Assembly (NCBI RefSeq): GCF_003369445.1
Contig: NZ_QRCU01000076.1
Span: 1-64,000 of the forward strand
DNA: 64,000 nucleotides
DNA from: Arthrobacter silvisoli
GTDB lineage: Bacteria > Actinomycetota > Actinomycetes > Actinomycetales > Micrococcaceae
Direction: 5' to 3'
Position 1 is the stretch's first letter. Each line of letters opens with the position of its first letter. The position numbers and the translations under genes were made by a program. Positions 42,801-45,143 of this stretch are shown here, piece by piece. The notes below the pieces were generated by a model. It did no database searches. It saw only the letters and a program-made list of their open reading frames with translations, and was not told where the DNA came from.

Positions 42801-45049
42801 GCTACCAGGACCGCGTCTTCGGCGGTGCCGGCCTGGACATCCTCATCGGCAACACCGGCGGCGACCGGTTGATCGACTGGGTGGGCGAATTCAACAGCTA
42901 CCTCGTGCCGTTCGCACCGTTCGGCATCGCCACCGTCAGCCGCCAGGTGGAACCGCAGCTGCCCAGGTTCCTGTACGCCCTCTCCCGCAGCCAGGGTGCG
43001 GACCCGACGCGGGCCACCGACACCGGCAACGACCCCGCCCGCAACGGCGAGCCCGACGGCGAGCTGGGCCTCATCACCCAGCACGACCACGGCCAGTGGC
43101 AGACGCAGACCGGCGGACCCACCGACCCGCAGGCCGGCAACATCCCGGGTGGCCGCCGCGACACCCTCCGCGGCGCCGACTTCAACGACGGCACCCTGCA
43201 GGGCTTCGCCACCGACTCAGGTGCGTTCACCGTCCAGAACGGCCTGCTCAAGGTGACCGCCGCAGGACCCTCGCAGGACGCCGTCGCCGTCTGGTACTCG
43301 GACGCCTACAAGTCCGTGTACTACGAGATCGCCGCCAAGATCTCCATGGACAAGGCAACCGGCGGCTGGAAGGCCAACGCGTTCACCATCTTCGACTACT
43401 TCGGCCCGGAGGACTTCAAGTTCGCCGGCATCGACGACTCGATCAACAAGATGGTGATCGGCCACCGCAACGCCTCCGGCTGGTGGTACGACGCCCAGGC
43501 CGCGGTGCCCGGTTCGGTGAGCGCCGGCAGGTACTACGAACTGAACGTGGTGGTCAACGGACTGGTGGTCATCGTGACGATCGACGGCAAGAACGCCTTC
43601 AGCCACCAGTTCCCGGTGCGGTACGTCGACGGCGACGCCGTGGCGCTCAACAAAGGGCTGGTGGGCTTCGGTTCGCAGCAGGCCCAGGGCTGGTTCGACA
43701 ACATCGCCCTGACGGTCATCTCGCCGGAGATCTCGCTGGACCGCACGGAATACTTCGACGACGGCACGGCCGAGGCGTTCACCCCGGCAGCCGGCTCGTG
43801 GACCATCGACACCGGCCGCTACCTCGGCATGGCAGGCACTACCGGCGGCGCGTTCCCCGCCAACACCGCGCTCGCATCAGCCCAGTTCGGCAGCACCGGA
43901 ATCGACCCCCTGTCCTACGTGGAGGTCGAGGCCGCATTCCGGGCCTCCGGCGTCACCGGCATCGTCTTCGACTACTACGCCGCCAACGACTACAAGTTCG
44001 TGGTGCTGGACGTCCCCGGCCAGCGGGTGCTGATCGGGCACGTGAGCCCGCGCAGCGGCTGGGTGGTGGACCAGGCCATCGCCCGGACCATCGCGGCCGG
44101 CAGCGAACAGACCCTCAACCTGGTGCTCAAAGCCACCGTGGCCACCGTGACGCTCAACGGCCAGGTGGTCACCAGCCTCCCCTTCAACTCCGCCGTCGCG
44201 GACGGCCGCACGGGCCTGCTGGGCAGGCCGGTCCCGGGCACGGAGCCCGCCTCGTTCAACAGCTTCCGCTTCCGCACCGACGACGACCAGTTCACCCCTC
44301 CCGCCGTCATCCAGCGCGAGGTGCGGATCGGCGACGCCACCATGGTCGAAGGCAACAGCGGGTCCAGGACGGTGACGCTCACCCTGACGCTGAGCCAGGT
44401 CCAGGCAACGCCGTTGACGCTCGGTTGGCGGACCCTGGCAGGGACCGCGGCGGCCGGTTCGGACTTCCTCGCCGCTTCCGGAACCGCGACGTTCGCTGCC
44501 AACAGCACGACAACGACCATCACCGTGACGGTCTACGAGGACACGCTCTACGAATCCGCCGAGCAGTTCATGGTCCAACTCCTTGCCGGGCCGGACTTCA
44601 ACCTCGCCGACGGTTACGGGCAGGTGACCATCAGCAACGACGACGCCGCGCCGGCGGGCTACACTGCCCCGGCCGGCAGCCCGGCCGCCGCTACGATGTC
44701 GTCGCCGGATACGTCGTCCTCCACCCAGGCTTCCGCCACCCAGCCCACCTCAACCACCTCCGCCGAGCCGGCACCCGCCGCGGCGCCCTCCGATGGCCCG
44801 CTCACCGTGAACTACCTGCCCGACGGCGGCGTCAGCTTTACCGTGCAGGGCGCGAACAACCGGGACTACTACACGGTGCGGATCGTCTGCGGGGACTACT
44901 CCACCACCCTCACCGTGGTGATCGGCGCGGACGGCACCGGCATCACCCAGGCCGTCTACCCGCCGTCGGGCAACTGCACGGCCACGCTGGAAATCCCCAA
45001 GCAGATCAACCGCTCCCGGGTCCTGGCCACGGTTACGTTCACGGTGTGA
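15884..45049 (+). CDS. Giant secreted multidomain protein (about 9,720 residues) with beta-repeats, RTX, Calx-beta and lectin modules
   Basis: One uninterrupted frame encodes 9,721 residues, nearly half of this window. Order of parts: Sec signal peptide (residues 1-36, ending VPALAASA); metzincin-like segment (about 45-180); Pro/Ala/Glu linker (184-299); long Ala/Gly/Val/Thr-rich beta-repeat region (about 480-4,340) with inserted modules; mixed beta region with haemagglutinin-like GNVSLRSRAGSIIDG stretches; Calx-beta-like modules (about 6,760-7,080); RTX block (8,050-8,995); two lectin-like modules (9,100-9,470); Calx-beta (9,479-9,590); Thr/Ser linker and a small C-terminal beta domain. I prefer ATG 15884 (GAGG nine bases upstream, normal signal peptide). 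ATG 15782 also has GGAGAG, but the extra codons have poor bias. There is no LPXTG, anchor helix or nearby secretion gene. An adhesin or matrix protein is likely; function is inferred. Confidence 0.9.
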   Translation: MTWTVLGSALRRIVSAAVALCMVVAFNLPSAVPALAASAAAGSRAPGLQGFVLFEGEHQDAAYTAGAQSGVTISAADLAALQGSAAAQWPGWNVGGATVFLQDLPGDALAITFGNSIAVDPTAAGWGWSATTGVPAPGTMDLLTVLAHEYGHIAGFTDVEGGADLMTRTLSPGERRFNNPERMYPAAEPAPAAEPAAAVEPAPAAEPAAAPAPEAAPAPVENPAPATEPATGSEAAPAAESGAPTGPTPAPASAAGASVTAESPSGPEAPSEQAPASDPASSGPATTDPVPAAAPSTWVLAMAGTSAALVFNADGTATFAGETRSLAGIDAISVTGTAGDDTFTVDRGINNPAITVTFDGAAGFDTLVTAGATASSRSVAADPHSGTLWLDATVINYLNIEPIASGDASNAVYELTGGDDDATLTLNGGGLLELSGATFETVAFAAPTTSLTIKGGAGKDKIIISGTIALMAAWLLIQMELIEVADDAEITTTGDVTLEAADSVTGGPVLGCLVALATHCTDAAVTINGGNISANNLNLTATSSIVPDASHFAAYAINVDSKAAVNVTGNAHLAATGAVVMSASSTVGPVTLTKDYGDLAIISSDAGVTVGGSAVVTAGSNVTMTSTSTVDAGATPGSAGKDEGEADSSGTSTFDAAVAILTVTAKTITKVTGSAHLEVVGDLALAAINHAALTATGDASDANSGAGIAVANLDQTTTAFIASTSTTPTTAAKLDITADSEGANNATTKAGVEGSTQNDKDPNSADRGNGQANTADGSIGITGALSVNVLHSSTAAFISGSRVTTTGVQRIHAGSSNGATATADGSTTSGSGLGVGVAVGINVVTLLTEAYLAGGAILNAGGVVLEAFGPAAGKNTFSADSTSGAGGDASVGVAGSLALNIITATTLANVRGAGANLNGSDLAQTAKANHENKAKAKAKQDGGGSVGIGASVAINIINNVVAAGLAVNGILTAAKKLTMNATTTDATTTEASGGAAGGSAAVLTGVVGITISNVSTSASVRRGSALTTTGNITGKADQTATVDTKALGATTAGAGATLGAAISFALTSAEHLVDSSLNRNTTSGGLISMEAVGTSTTSTTATASAAGAEGGQSAGGKDSSNKDSKEKSDAQLGFADSKSTSTNANGTSTPAAKNEDGTTVTVAAAIALNLVTSTTTALAAAAAGQPAIVVVAAGAVTFKALNNTDAKAVADGSASNGSSVTIGAGLAINKVILRNEAGIGVGTAVTAGGLNLTAGMRPLAGGTDTVHTFEADAKAGASGSSGNLGIAGAFALNIIDQDTLATVHADPTPAPQAPAAPGVAIVGGGAVAMSANSNSTSNAKAKASQSGSGTVGIGAAFALNLINDTVYSGIDQVGDPTRGPPLTGAGNVTIAGTTAHTLTTSAESGSAGGTVSITPAIAITIANILSSASLGASATALTASGAVDAQATQTVKATTTAKGDTKVGSTAGIGVSLALAIIDNDVDSGSARSITAGGAVSFKATGTSDTKSTAEASAKGASPSEGSSGGGKNVNKKADDNLSQAKNTQSAETGKTSSTSSTPKAASNDDGGSSVSIAGAIAINVVETTSRAWFANGITISSGGIVTLKSLANTDVLANAKGDSAADASVGIGAGVAVNKVDIINRAVTGTATITGTGLVLTAALTGGDSNDVVRRWTGSEWKAVESGAELPGPSKDDLAYVKTNGGTGGNDGIYKFNGSDWTLDQDVTITSGAAFPGSPSSGDYFLLTTAHDGHPRNSVYKYDGSEWDFVTADTFGQKEELPKNEIEQNDWFQLTAQDGGNAPGFYKRNGSQQWVAQSVTLTDGDHFPASPATDQLFRLWEHEVSATARAGASKATSVGVAGALALNIVTNATEAVLQAGASATLGGSAVVISALSNEYDDAKASGKAEVGSATGVGASVALQVLVPSTVRAEAENGATLTGGSSVTVDAFGFREMVTTAEGGTAGGTAVTPVVALLISKDDHVIARLGTGSALTSSGAVKVTATHLNRIRTEGNAEAAGKDTAVGIDISINVAVGWQTTADIARHVTGASVDVVASSEIKSEAKAVASAKGGSESDPKSGDQNANSQVNGDNPNTKDQGTGTLPSSSGGTNGSNGATNANGKASSESGSSGGGTGVAGAIAVNWVVMVNTARITANRTVTATAGAVTVRALSHVDANARAMGSAIDLQNDTGVGAAIGLNVQDLTSIATIGAGAVVSGNAGITVEAITPAGQRNDFIVWGIAAGGGKNSAGVAASAGVQILLITTTASVGKGAQLDSAAGGVTVRATEAMGLQLIALSGGFSTGSGTAVGGAVAVNYLEVATKAFIDSGTTAGQVTSVDADGALSISAKATLVPLEPETPLQGKITLPSVTNVAVGAGASSSGAAVSGSFIIDIMSFDTQAYLGNGAQMNQDGAVGGAGQSVSITAEDSLQIVNVAGALSFSASSAAVGLTVIVDVINSNVRARIGASSAVRAGGSVTVEAKGGEDWFELSVAGGVSGSSAAVTGAVLVFVFNQGGSSPAVVASIEGGAEVHALGTVKVLASRTASGPFSAGNLAIGGGSAGVGASAVVIVRSSVVDAYVGAGADIEAGGAGLTVSAIQSGDFKFLAVGGAGGNSAGVAGSVVVNVSSDTTKAHLDAGASSAGTHTTVLAKDTTAVLALAGVLTVGGSAGVGAGVDVEVITKDTQAWIAKDTSVTGTGNLTVDAQSAEKITSISVGGSFAGSAAVNVNAAVSVLSITTKAFIADGTSTSDAAVVAMDGSVRVNADESLTLNVIGGNIAVGGSAGVGAAVSVPVTTKETHAWIGNYAKVSAKGAGTVTVATGSYSVTTKDLRFAPADVNTGSDTITLANHGFQNGQQVQYDRGCDTGGCGITGLTHRGVYYIVNATANTFQVSATQGGTAVDLQSQGSTENQRFFATDEANVQEDNTLRFNPQTAVSGNQITTPYSVGAANDDAVVYSSGGGAVIGGLVDGGTYFYKSLGGNTFQLLNKKSTDGGTPVALSLSGTTGKAHSITKSGTAPGGDASAMGPRVIQAGSTPDFRGIAVTANNSDNIGAFGVAVGIGGTAGVSLAGAVAVNTIRTSAHIGSNARINCGATCASNVAGANTGQSVQVSAANQYYQLGIAAAVGIGGTAGVAVPVDVRVVSIDTYAYIGTGSIVNARNNIAVTANAKDAVVSVAAGAGGGTVGVAGTVAVTVLKVNTFACTGTPTGTLAFECLGTGATLKADNNVLVSAKDDTRLLLLTIAAAGGYVGVGAAVGVAVLDKKVQAYLGAGGVVDALALGSAIGGVSNGSGLSGSGTAADFGRQSFSGVIVRADSVEDIFGLVAAVGGGFVGVAGGVSVALLTVLVKAFIGGNSTVNGQAGASPAQGVNVSATDRFKSLTIAGGIAGGFVGVSGGVDVGVANNSVQATLGAGATVHAAGNVQVYAVSAKDVSTFAVSVSGGFVGVAAAVSVWTVGTTATGGYHAAPGGDYRGNWNAGTSYRRGDVVTDTGDGKRYSAKEDGVLGGASPRNNPAKWLGESSAFGRGDWSAAEYYNKGDEVRDTVDGKYYTATADGVHSATRPGLDSGNWDEGGSLNSIQQGGSAAQGGSGGYKDNTLTGTTAGAAAAWTSAQAWDEGALASYNGQTWSATEDIASGVALAPGTAGAKWRLVSGSETKTNQRLADQLGVASGRISAAAPASNIGNDALGTVPTGGTTATINAIVLAGGHVRAWAKDQLRILGVAGAGAVGAVGVGISVLVLNIKSNTDAGIGSTAQITAGSGGSGEVSVQAGMDEDSVGFGFSGAVGAVGIAGQVVVINDRGAQRAHIDGGAQILQAGGGVAVGSTADRHLENYSIGLAIGAVGAGVSVSVVNVSGDNTAETGTVAVGGTGTVASFTSSTVDNINVYGLGVSVAGGAGAIGGVVTLVSLAGTAKASASPSGAVGSGGVAATATGTRTVQATTLNVTVGGVAIGLTVVRADSARHLESIVGGSATTSGAVESTATAGNTATVRSPGVSIGGVTIGITVSFAELSGHTLAKATGTVTGASSIDVVATAANKADTETVLVSGSLIGLSGAWASSRITSDAWIRAIVDGTASLGSTGTITVKARTQGEGNYAKGIVDSTSGGLVDLKAMVAVARVANEVRATLDGAVTAAGRLDVLADAHNSSEARVKTAAVALVSLAIGAADSKIDAGTRATGAGSIAAAGADLSIKATSVNSATAYSNVITGGLLGGVAVSAPVADISAPTGAQWDGQVTAGRNMTVEADATNTANSTAKVLATGIVGVTGASAPANITTATVSYAIIGGAAKISGLTQKLLVYAHAVNRATAVAGGKGIGAVSIGVMFPNATDKAVTKAELNGDVGTTHVDPAVGTVGDAGALTIEVKAIGDDASNASVDSLSIGLVAVSASSAEARTEPEVRAQLGGGKVTATQGVTVLAQSLTDADSYAYAASGGVIDIQAGFTATSFASPKVSAIVTGGFVQAGGLLSITALHGAAQSPLSDGTVAGINCNGADTICFTLPHGIGTGTTVTYSAPASSVPGVAEGTVPNPNAIPGLGDGRTYGVIKVDNNTLRLGVEFNAAGVVNAQTGTLHFAAGHNFRTGDRVVYNCNGGGALGTLPVAGLACGSSYYVFAVDEFDIRLSTTPLGTAGSNVVTFNPSTAMPDGATFQVADTTGLDGRAVVYHAPATIDFKSSLVDVNTDGSGQLQDNDNNGIDHDSSWNTIYAPSHGAIDNAEYVYTVTDGPAIGGLFNGQHVWIVLEDLDGLGSMFAAGNHMIRLADSACHAGIGQYDADPGAGVDLHPCTEVMQIIALVPNTSPAGLRANHSLRRVGYESIGLVEGNMYFIDVVNGTDFQLRNAAGTLMTGLDTSKLGTHRLVNEGIAAVSGGTGTQQLYIDLGAGALSGTPHVMIGVGGPGALLADPAGSTNGVASATSTGIGGGLFRFSDVFSEVTSKPSLTVDVQAGTLRGNAVLIDGTSYINVAVSSVGKGGGFLGFGASNAFADAVNTVRVLIGSTANIFASTDLQATALGITTANGEAVNRTGGLISGADTDVDLELGYSVKTEVAGTLYANRSLLIDAAAGFNANARASSGSGGLGTNADANDDSGQGAQIGHDYTAEVATSLGGTAKLRGAQVQVSAGVGTAFAIDFTDGSIDGRALEARGVARSDADAYALGADSDAGAYVSVTDSVLTKLDTGSYIEGESVYIRAAHEHLNLQADANANCGCGGGDTDARAYVSFTGSSAVQGLDESVIRTAELHVAALQYFDRLYYHAHRSGGLFDFGSADGDISYQPKRDILWESTVYLLGEPNPVLIVDASGKIIAKTYNVTVRSTQFGPALNIGDTVSGPTIWIDPILYDELPAALFEANNAGGECDADCNGLIHGSLGIFYMQETWNSVLIRNSSDKNIVLKGTTDPQSVSINTLNSHLTSTPEAVISVSVDNGPHAPPATQWFWHVHHIFPATGVVIESLRPTATTGFDLTVDGDIRNHIGSTRLSNQRGSILRGNDAGTETFYSNTITLDSESGSLGTVPNPLILVLLQIFHTGEPGVPAVLKPVGLDAEAGQDLYLDLTVLRRDSLTANPAAINPVIGPIKAGHDAVVILRDSGEGINGPGIGDVNVDIYTPDNKPAPYGSGSVLETVPTTCYFRPDGAACTGGTDTPVVVGGAVVAVAFGSDLTPINANYTFSDLRAGHNIAVFHPSAATAMTIKAFTDVDAQWSDDDTGATHGVTDGSGKTDVLNNGNIWVIEQSGKGDLRVGHIHATGLCTGPAALCATPIPADVRLDSPARILDAELDSGVLDTDDDGTLVDAYDLDISGNHNGVDVTGRNITLTAGDNGLGEAGSVSGTGGIGLPDNFLEIQVDAVGGFPSVAKGLLNAHDLAADDDKTLGIYLDQVSGDLRIGIVETAGDDSLSTGNVSLRSRAGSIIDGAANGAGDAAADVLGQTIDIDAHGGSIGTAAKDVDIDSLRGSPFACSNANCANNPGGTSDAGLAAVADDVALEAGTGIYLTETDAYLRLVLAHAVTGNIRITVRETAGLDEDLFLIRDGSANFAEDNTTVPGNDADHLRSIPAGTVFAETGSVELRVGDDVTLHQNSQILADLGIDIRGDFGNADTGGTLAVPDPEHGSSMILRGRIIADCTVTPGDATGEPIGTCAPSTSNPVPSRQVHVWGGSDVDLIQLGDPSGLDLAQTTNPALNKEQQGDPGYIFLGSKTTIHGNATTASNSADGEDRITVWYLQSMNVLTSPTGLANPGLAGNGAGHTLTLDGQGESDHYTVYTNGSHGNIRNYVINVLDTGAPNAGVDELAIHGYNNTAAAYNGYLPGTTRNAATDDIFLLRALKCIDNESPFDLGTGVPSTCLSPTETADHPAFIALLAGSLAADGGIGSYRDRTAGNEPSALVQRINYDTALNGRITVFGEGGNDAFYVDDTSATITLDGGAGNDVFQIGQIFGTQRGGQNAPDGGALLPADTFPALVPTTRGWLSPGAHAPLLATGGTGNDQFTVYSNQAEIQLNGDDNNDIFIVRAFAVAAVCDTDADSIAGCGLSDVSFVPAGGTFPTTAAFGSCVINAGYTRYDRNGDGVCNNADAHTTFNHLAGSNADLDNTKWEDDTIPLDLNGVAVPVIGLGFSTSRPLDIRAGGGEDEVQYNVNAPVNVDGGTGFDKLVVLGTEFADDFAITDKGIFGAGLNVKYTTIEVVEVDGLEGDDQFFVQSTAYGVAYRVIGGLGSDMISVTGDVTADIVTRELEGLSGAVDHIVTSPTDPGYDGLTADGVPYNLATQDRGIVVIREGTGGTRVREGAAGTAAIKSYAYYTVELAVVPTSNVYVTVSAAFAPSQEADGSLTNPAPLPNGLGDTVWLCVGTVDAQCDELSEFQRHYVVNGAVVDEAGRALTLTFTPGTWNTPQRVYLWAVDDPRAEGDRTVVLQHSVISQDPRFHRAAVRQVNALVYDNDTPGVYVTEVEPGGTATDGRTVVIEGSALTQRTDDLLLSLAKAPAPGHTIWVKVWMDADSQRLIQLDFSLVPAGRWLAFSDGHGGTYYSVSFDATNWSTPLRIVVKARTNSDPGDPLTAVVNYELDTLLTAPAAAAAYPFPNLRSGLQRTDVLVYDDETPNVVSLPTGTDTVVVKCGNTACTIPGGTDGYTIRLTRTPAGGAGGTVRIALIPDGLVDVVSVGGVAVTPADYAVVGGDIPARAFQGALAIAGATISRANGSDLGSFLDEGFAAGQRITISSCGATIFTVLSVSANGKSMVLSAAPACAGGAGISINRITRSGAWDGTATTEFVGGAWRLVRPVVGPTGGSWLADGFSEGQWVQICQAGTCIRAKIAVIRGDNAGHDEKLELRNFALSGDSLAGFGAGAFTVVRIAAVVDFTAANWFQEQFIELRADVAYEQPLQRQGVKIFPAGQHLVSRLRGPLAVEGGVTGADRSLQLGLKLPGERDRPLFAIAAQAPESKQIDILNIYNDSSQANGRGAMNSTSLRGFSMAKDLDFGAAYGGAEGQTFGEPQVFPGGISYGTVQFVDGQFATNGAKSTIEIFNLMLGTGNDHLDIQGTLQPDDAVKLTGTVVLAPSVGEYGSTHRVSRPAPFDWKAQGFLAGQPVTISGLAGTWKVLGFGDDDPTDTTDNTVMYLLQLTGPAAVASTALRTLVAADVPVSVTGAVTTVPNAANDGGTVTRAGGSWIADGFVAGQLVMIQGVPGAWRLTAVTDLVLTLGRGDPLPALSGSRTVFVPGPHGGLTTVHGGGNSFIRNAFDMERSAPGAGAGVGAPTGTGLVLTRLDGLPWALTDFLPGSGYFALDPYGHGPQHIQLAGESFTRLILGFGNAACPFADPFPHCGEGSVMYLSGPVYSGPPAVVPTDVHAAKPVALTASGTMQLHTDYLVRTDGGSFLADGFTVGMQVRISGLAGPFTIKALTATTMTFWNAALRPTVHLNAAGVAVWDAPVFTVTGYDPNRDGGLLIGGDTITVCKLVAPVIDGTAVPCDLDATAGPGSPLVVYGDTSQDGVWYSGHPYDVLGMEFGPKPFDPFVNIPDAENEDDEWMLGLANPYDYAGNDIIDASGLFAHLAPAQLPTVGFTAYGGLGDDLIIGSQAGDHLAGGSGDDEIRGQRGVDHIYGDSGVNVNVFTRALDIAVVDRSPLPSATGAGFLNNGTTIQPYPSPVRDDLLTAGRDLLFGEGTGTVGSTPERAYDDIVFGDHGAVIQDVADPNEPDTRLQKIRTTALASVLAVESRNLQRGTDDIIFGGLGRDLLIGGAGNDMADGDEADDLVLGDNAYLLRTDFLSYHFQTLCGTLLYSRSDQPNACGGTVTEDNSGLLLVDGTPRAYRDPDGAPWWAEYDVTELFHDFASDEGSKWAGSFGNDYLAGGAGHDVILGQLGNDVIQGDGGIEQAFARLVDDPTVTLHAGASRTPLGCTGAPGNVVCDFTGVLAVVASFEAATDGEDYIEGNAGNDVAFGGLGQDDIVGGSSDFFSLGTPELRPDGLPFPALAYLPGDDRGADLLFGGAGTQIAMNNQVSGVPGTPGLPGGILADNTLPANMHARDADTIVADNGRIIRIVGTNHTDINPTGAAGTANYVTFNYDNYGTQRIVVRGVHLLDYTPGGPDFVPANFGQGAGSDCNGSPTQPTCSIVLDTATGTWKYTQIGGRDEVHGESGDDTVYAGADHDALYGDAQDDDLIGGWGNDWISGGTGTDGILGDDGRIFTSRNTGCSLASSAVCTQLGEPLYGVYKFRTVDPDTRTSEGDVLNEAIYTPGRVQTATINVAGQLAKAADLTPYNLGDNVNASQHHVANQPLFDANNSDDIIFGGWGNDFIHGGAGDDAVSGSEALGTSYAQHFDAGGNEANGNATGLELIDYLHPYNPGDVLHFGADTNAWHSNNHNMGRLGEFLLYDEYDPRRVVLFNTDGSVWKGITPPWTRQFFLNNDATSGNWVTACIAVDNQGNCTGTITNQPSDGDDAIFGDLGNDWSVGGTGQDTIWAGWGNDLSNADDLLTTNNGLNDAPDGVNSSYQDRVFGGAGLDILIGNTGGDRLIDWVGEFNSYLVPFAPFGIATVSRQVEPQLPRFLYALSRSQGADPTRATDTGNDPARNGEPDGELGLITQHDHGQWQTQTGGPTDPQAGNIPGGRRDTLRGADFNDGTLQGFATDSGAFTVQNGLLKVTAAGPSQDAVAVWYSDAYKSVYYEIAAKISMDKATGGWKANAFTIFDYFGPEDFKFAGIDDSINKMVIGHRNASGWWYDAQAAVPGSVSAGRYYELNVVVNGLVVIVTIDGKNAFSHQFPVRYVDGDAVALNKGLVGFGSQQAQGWFDNIALTVISPEISLDRTEYFDDGTAEAFTPAAGSWTIDTGRYLGMAGTTGGAFPANTALASAQFGSTGIDPLSYVEVEAAFRASGVTGIVFDYYAANDYKFVVLDVPGQRVLIGHVSPRSGWVVDQAIARTIAAGSEQTLNLVLKATVATVTLNGQVVTSLPFNSAVADGRTGLLGRPVPGTEPASFNSFRFRTDDDQFTPPAVIQREVRIGDATMVEGNSGSRTVTLTLTLSQVQATPLTLGWRTLAGTAAAGSDFLAASGTATFAANSTTTTITVTVYEDTLYESAEQFMVQLLAGPDFNLADGYGQVTISNDDAAPAGYTAPAGSPAAATMSSPDTSSSTQASATQPTSTTSAEPAPAAAPSDGPLTVNYLPDGGVSFTVQGANNRDYYTVRIVCGDYSTTLTVVIGADGTGITQAVYPPSGNCTATLEIPKQINRSRVLATVTFTV
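16010..16430 (+). other. Metzincin-like segment of the giant protein
   Basis: Just after the signal peptide comes a segment with the zinc-protease motif HEYGHIAGFTD (His148 to Asp158), i.e. HExxHxxGxxD, and a downstream Met-turn candidate DLMTRTL (Met166). The preceding strand ALAITFGNSIAVDPTAAGWG resembles segments seen before such motifs in giant proteobacterial surface proteins. At about 135 residues it is shorter than a complete matrixin or serralysin domain, so it may be a minimal or non-catalytic version. Confidence 0.6.
16448..16512 (+). repeat. 29-bp direct repeat in the Pro/Ala/Glu linker
   Basis: A perfect 29-base direct repeat (16448-16476 and 16484-16512, period 36) encodes the PAPAAEPAAA units of a flexible Pro/Ala/Glu linker. 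Such exact repeats are prone to length change by slippage, so linker length may vary between strains. Confidence 0.8.
20886..21405 (+). repeat. Three to four tandem phage-tail-like modules inserted in the beta array
   Basis: Units of about 50 residues repeat the pattern GxxFPxSPxxGDxFxL ... VYKYDGSEW: IYKFNGSDWTLDQDV, VYKYDGSEWDFV and FYKRNGSQQWVAQSV are equivalent positions. This aromatic, Gly/Asp-rich style is more typical of phage tail and baseplate proteins than of the surrounding Ala/Val repeats. Carbohydrate or surface contact is a reasonable guess. Confidence 0.6.
24365..24945 (+). repeat. Pair of GLxxGxxYYV-type beta modules
   Basis: Two adjacent modules share the frame ITLANHGFQNGQQVQY ... 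GLTHRGVYYIVNATANTFQV and VVYSSGGGAVIGGL ... GTYFYKSLGGNTFQLLN. Related modules recur at about 29340-30480 (GRTYGVIKVDNNTLRL, GSSYYVFAVDEFDIRL, GNMYFIDVVNGTDFQL). The recurrence marks a distinct domain family inserted twice into the protein. Its function is unknown. Confidence 0.55.
26284..26826 (+). repeat. Three chitin-binding-like (CBM5/12, ChtBD3 style) modules
   Basis: Three successive units show the pattern W-x-x-x-x-x-Y-x-x-G-D-x-V ... Y-x-A ... P ... W: WNAGTSYRRGDVV with RYSAKEDG, WSAAEYYNKGDEV with YYTATADGVH, and WTSAQAWDEGALASYNG with TWSATEDIASG. The first two match the aromatic and Gly-Asp positions of type 3 chitin-binding modules well; the third is weaker. They interrupt the beta-repeat array and suggest polysaccharide binding. 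Confidence 0.55.
36170..37135 (+). other. Calx-beta-like modules in the giant protein
   Basis: Two successive stretches have the layout of Calx-beta domains: an early VREGAAGT-type Glu-Gly element, a middle LTFTPGTWNTPQRVYLWAVDD with the typical strand-turn-acidic pattern, and an end motif VYDNDTPGV; the second ends VYDDETPNV. Acidic ends of this kind bind calcium in the family. They fit a calcium-stiffened extracellular rod. Confidence 0.6.
40030..42870 (+). repeat. RTX (haemolysin-type) calcium-binding nonapeptide block
   Basis: Many GGxGxDxxx nonapeptides occur in clusters: GGLGDDLIIG, GGSGDDEIRG, FGGLGRDLLIGGAGND, LAGGAGHDVILGQLGND, GGWGNDWISGGTGTD, FGGWGNDFIHGGAGDD and FGGAGLDILIG. Clusters are separated by 50-150 residue non-repeat segments. 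Such repeats fold into a calcium-loaded beta-roll outside the cell. In Gram-negative bacteria they usually mark type I secretion substrates. Here the protein has an N-terminal Sec signal instead, and the repeats are not at the extreme C-terminus. Confidence 0.9.
43180..44290 (+). other. Two concanavalin/laminin-G-like modules
   Basis: Two related modules of about 180 residues follow one another. Each opens with a DFNDGT or YFDDGT phrase, continues through an FDYFGPEDFKFAGID or FDYYAANDYKFVVLD phrase and an IGHRNASGW or IGHVSPRSGW phrase, and ends with a VGFGSQQAQGWFDN-type strand in the first and a weaker equivalent in the second. The layout matches jelly-roll lectin (LamG/concanavalin A-like) modules. 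Ligand unknown; glycans are typical. Confidence 0.7.
44317..44650 (+). other. C-terminal Calx-beta domain
   Basis: A clear Calx-beta domain: VRIGDATMVEGNSG at the start, GTAAAGSDFLAASGTATF in the middle, VYEDTLYESAEQFMVQL and the closing acidic motif ISNDDA. It is followed by a Thr/Ser/Pro/Ala linker and an 85-residue beta domain that ends the protein without any recognisable wall anchor. Confidence 0.85.
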
Positions 45050-45143
45050 GAACCGGGCTCTGGCCAGTCTGCGGACCGCTCCTTGTAGCCCCGGTTGATA
45101 CGGGTACTGCGAGCTCCCGCTTCGGCCGTGTTCCCAGCATCTC

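Noticed and set aside
16448..44650. Repeats that might suggest a CRISPR or DNA satellite
   Set aside because: Apart from the short 29-bp linker repeat, the repeats are at protein level, degenerate in DNA and in frame; no spacer-repeat structure or cas genes are present.
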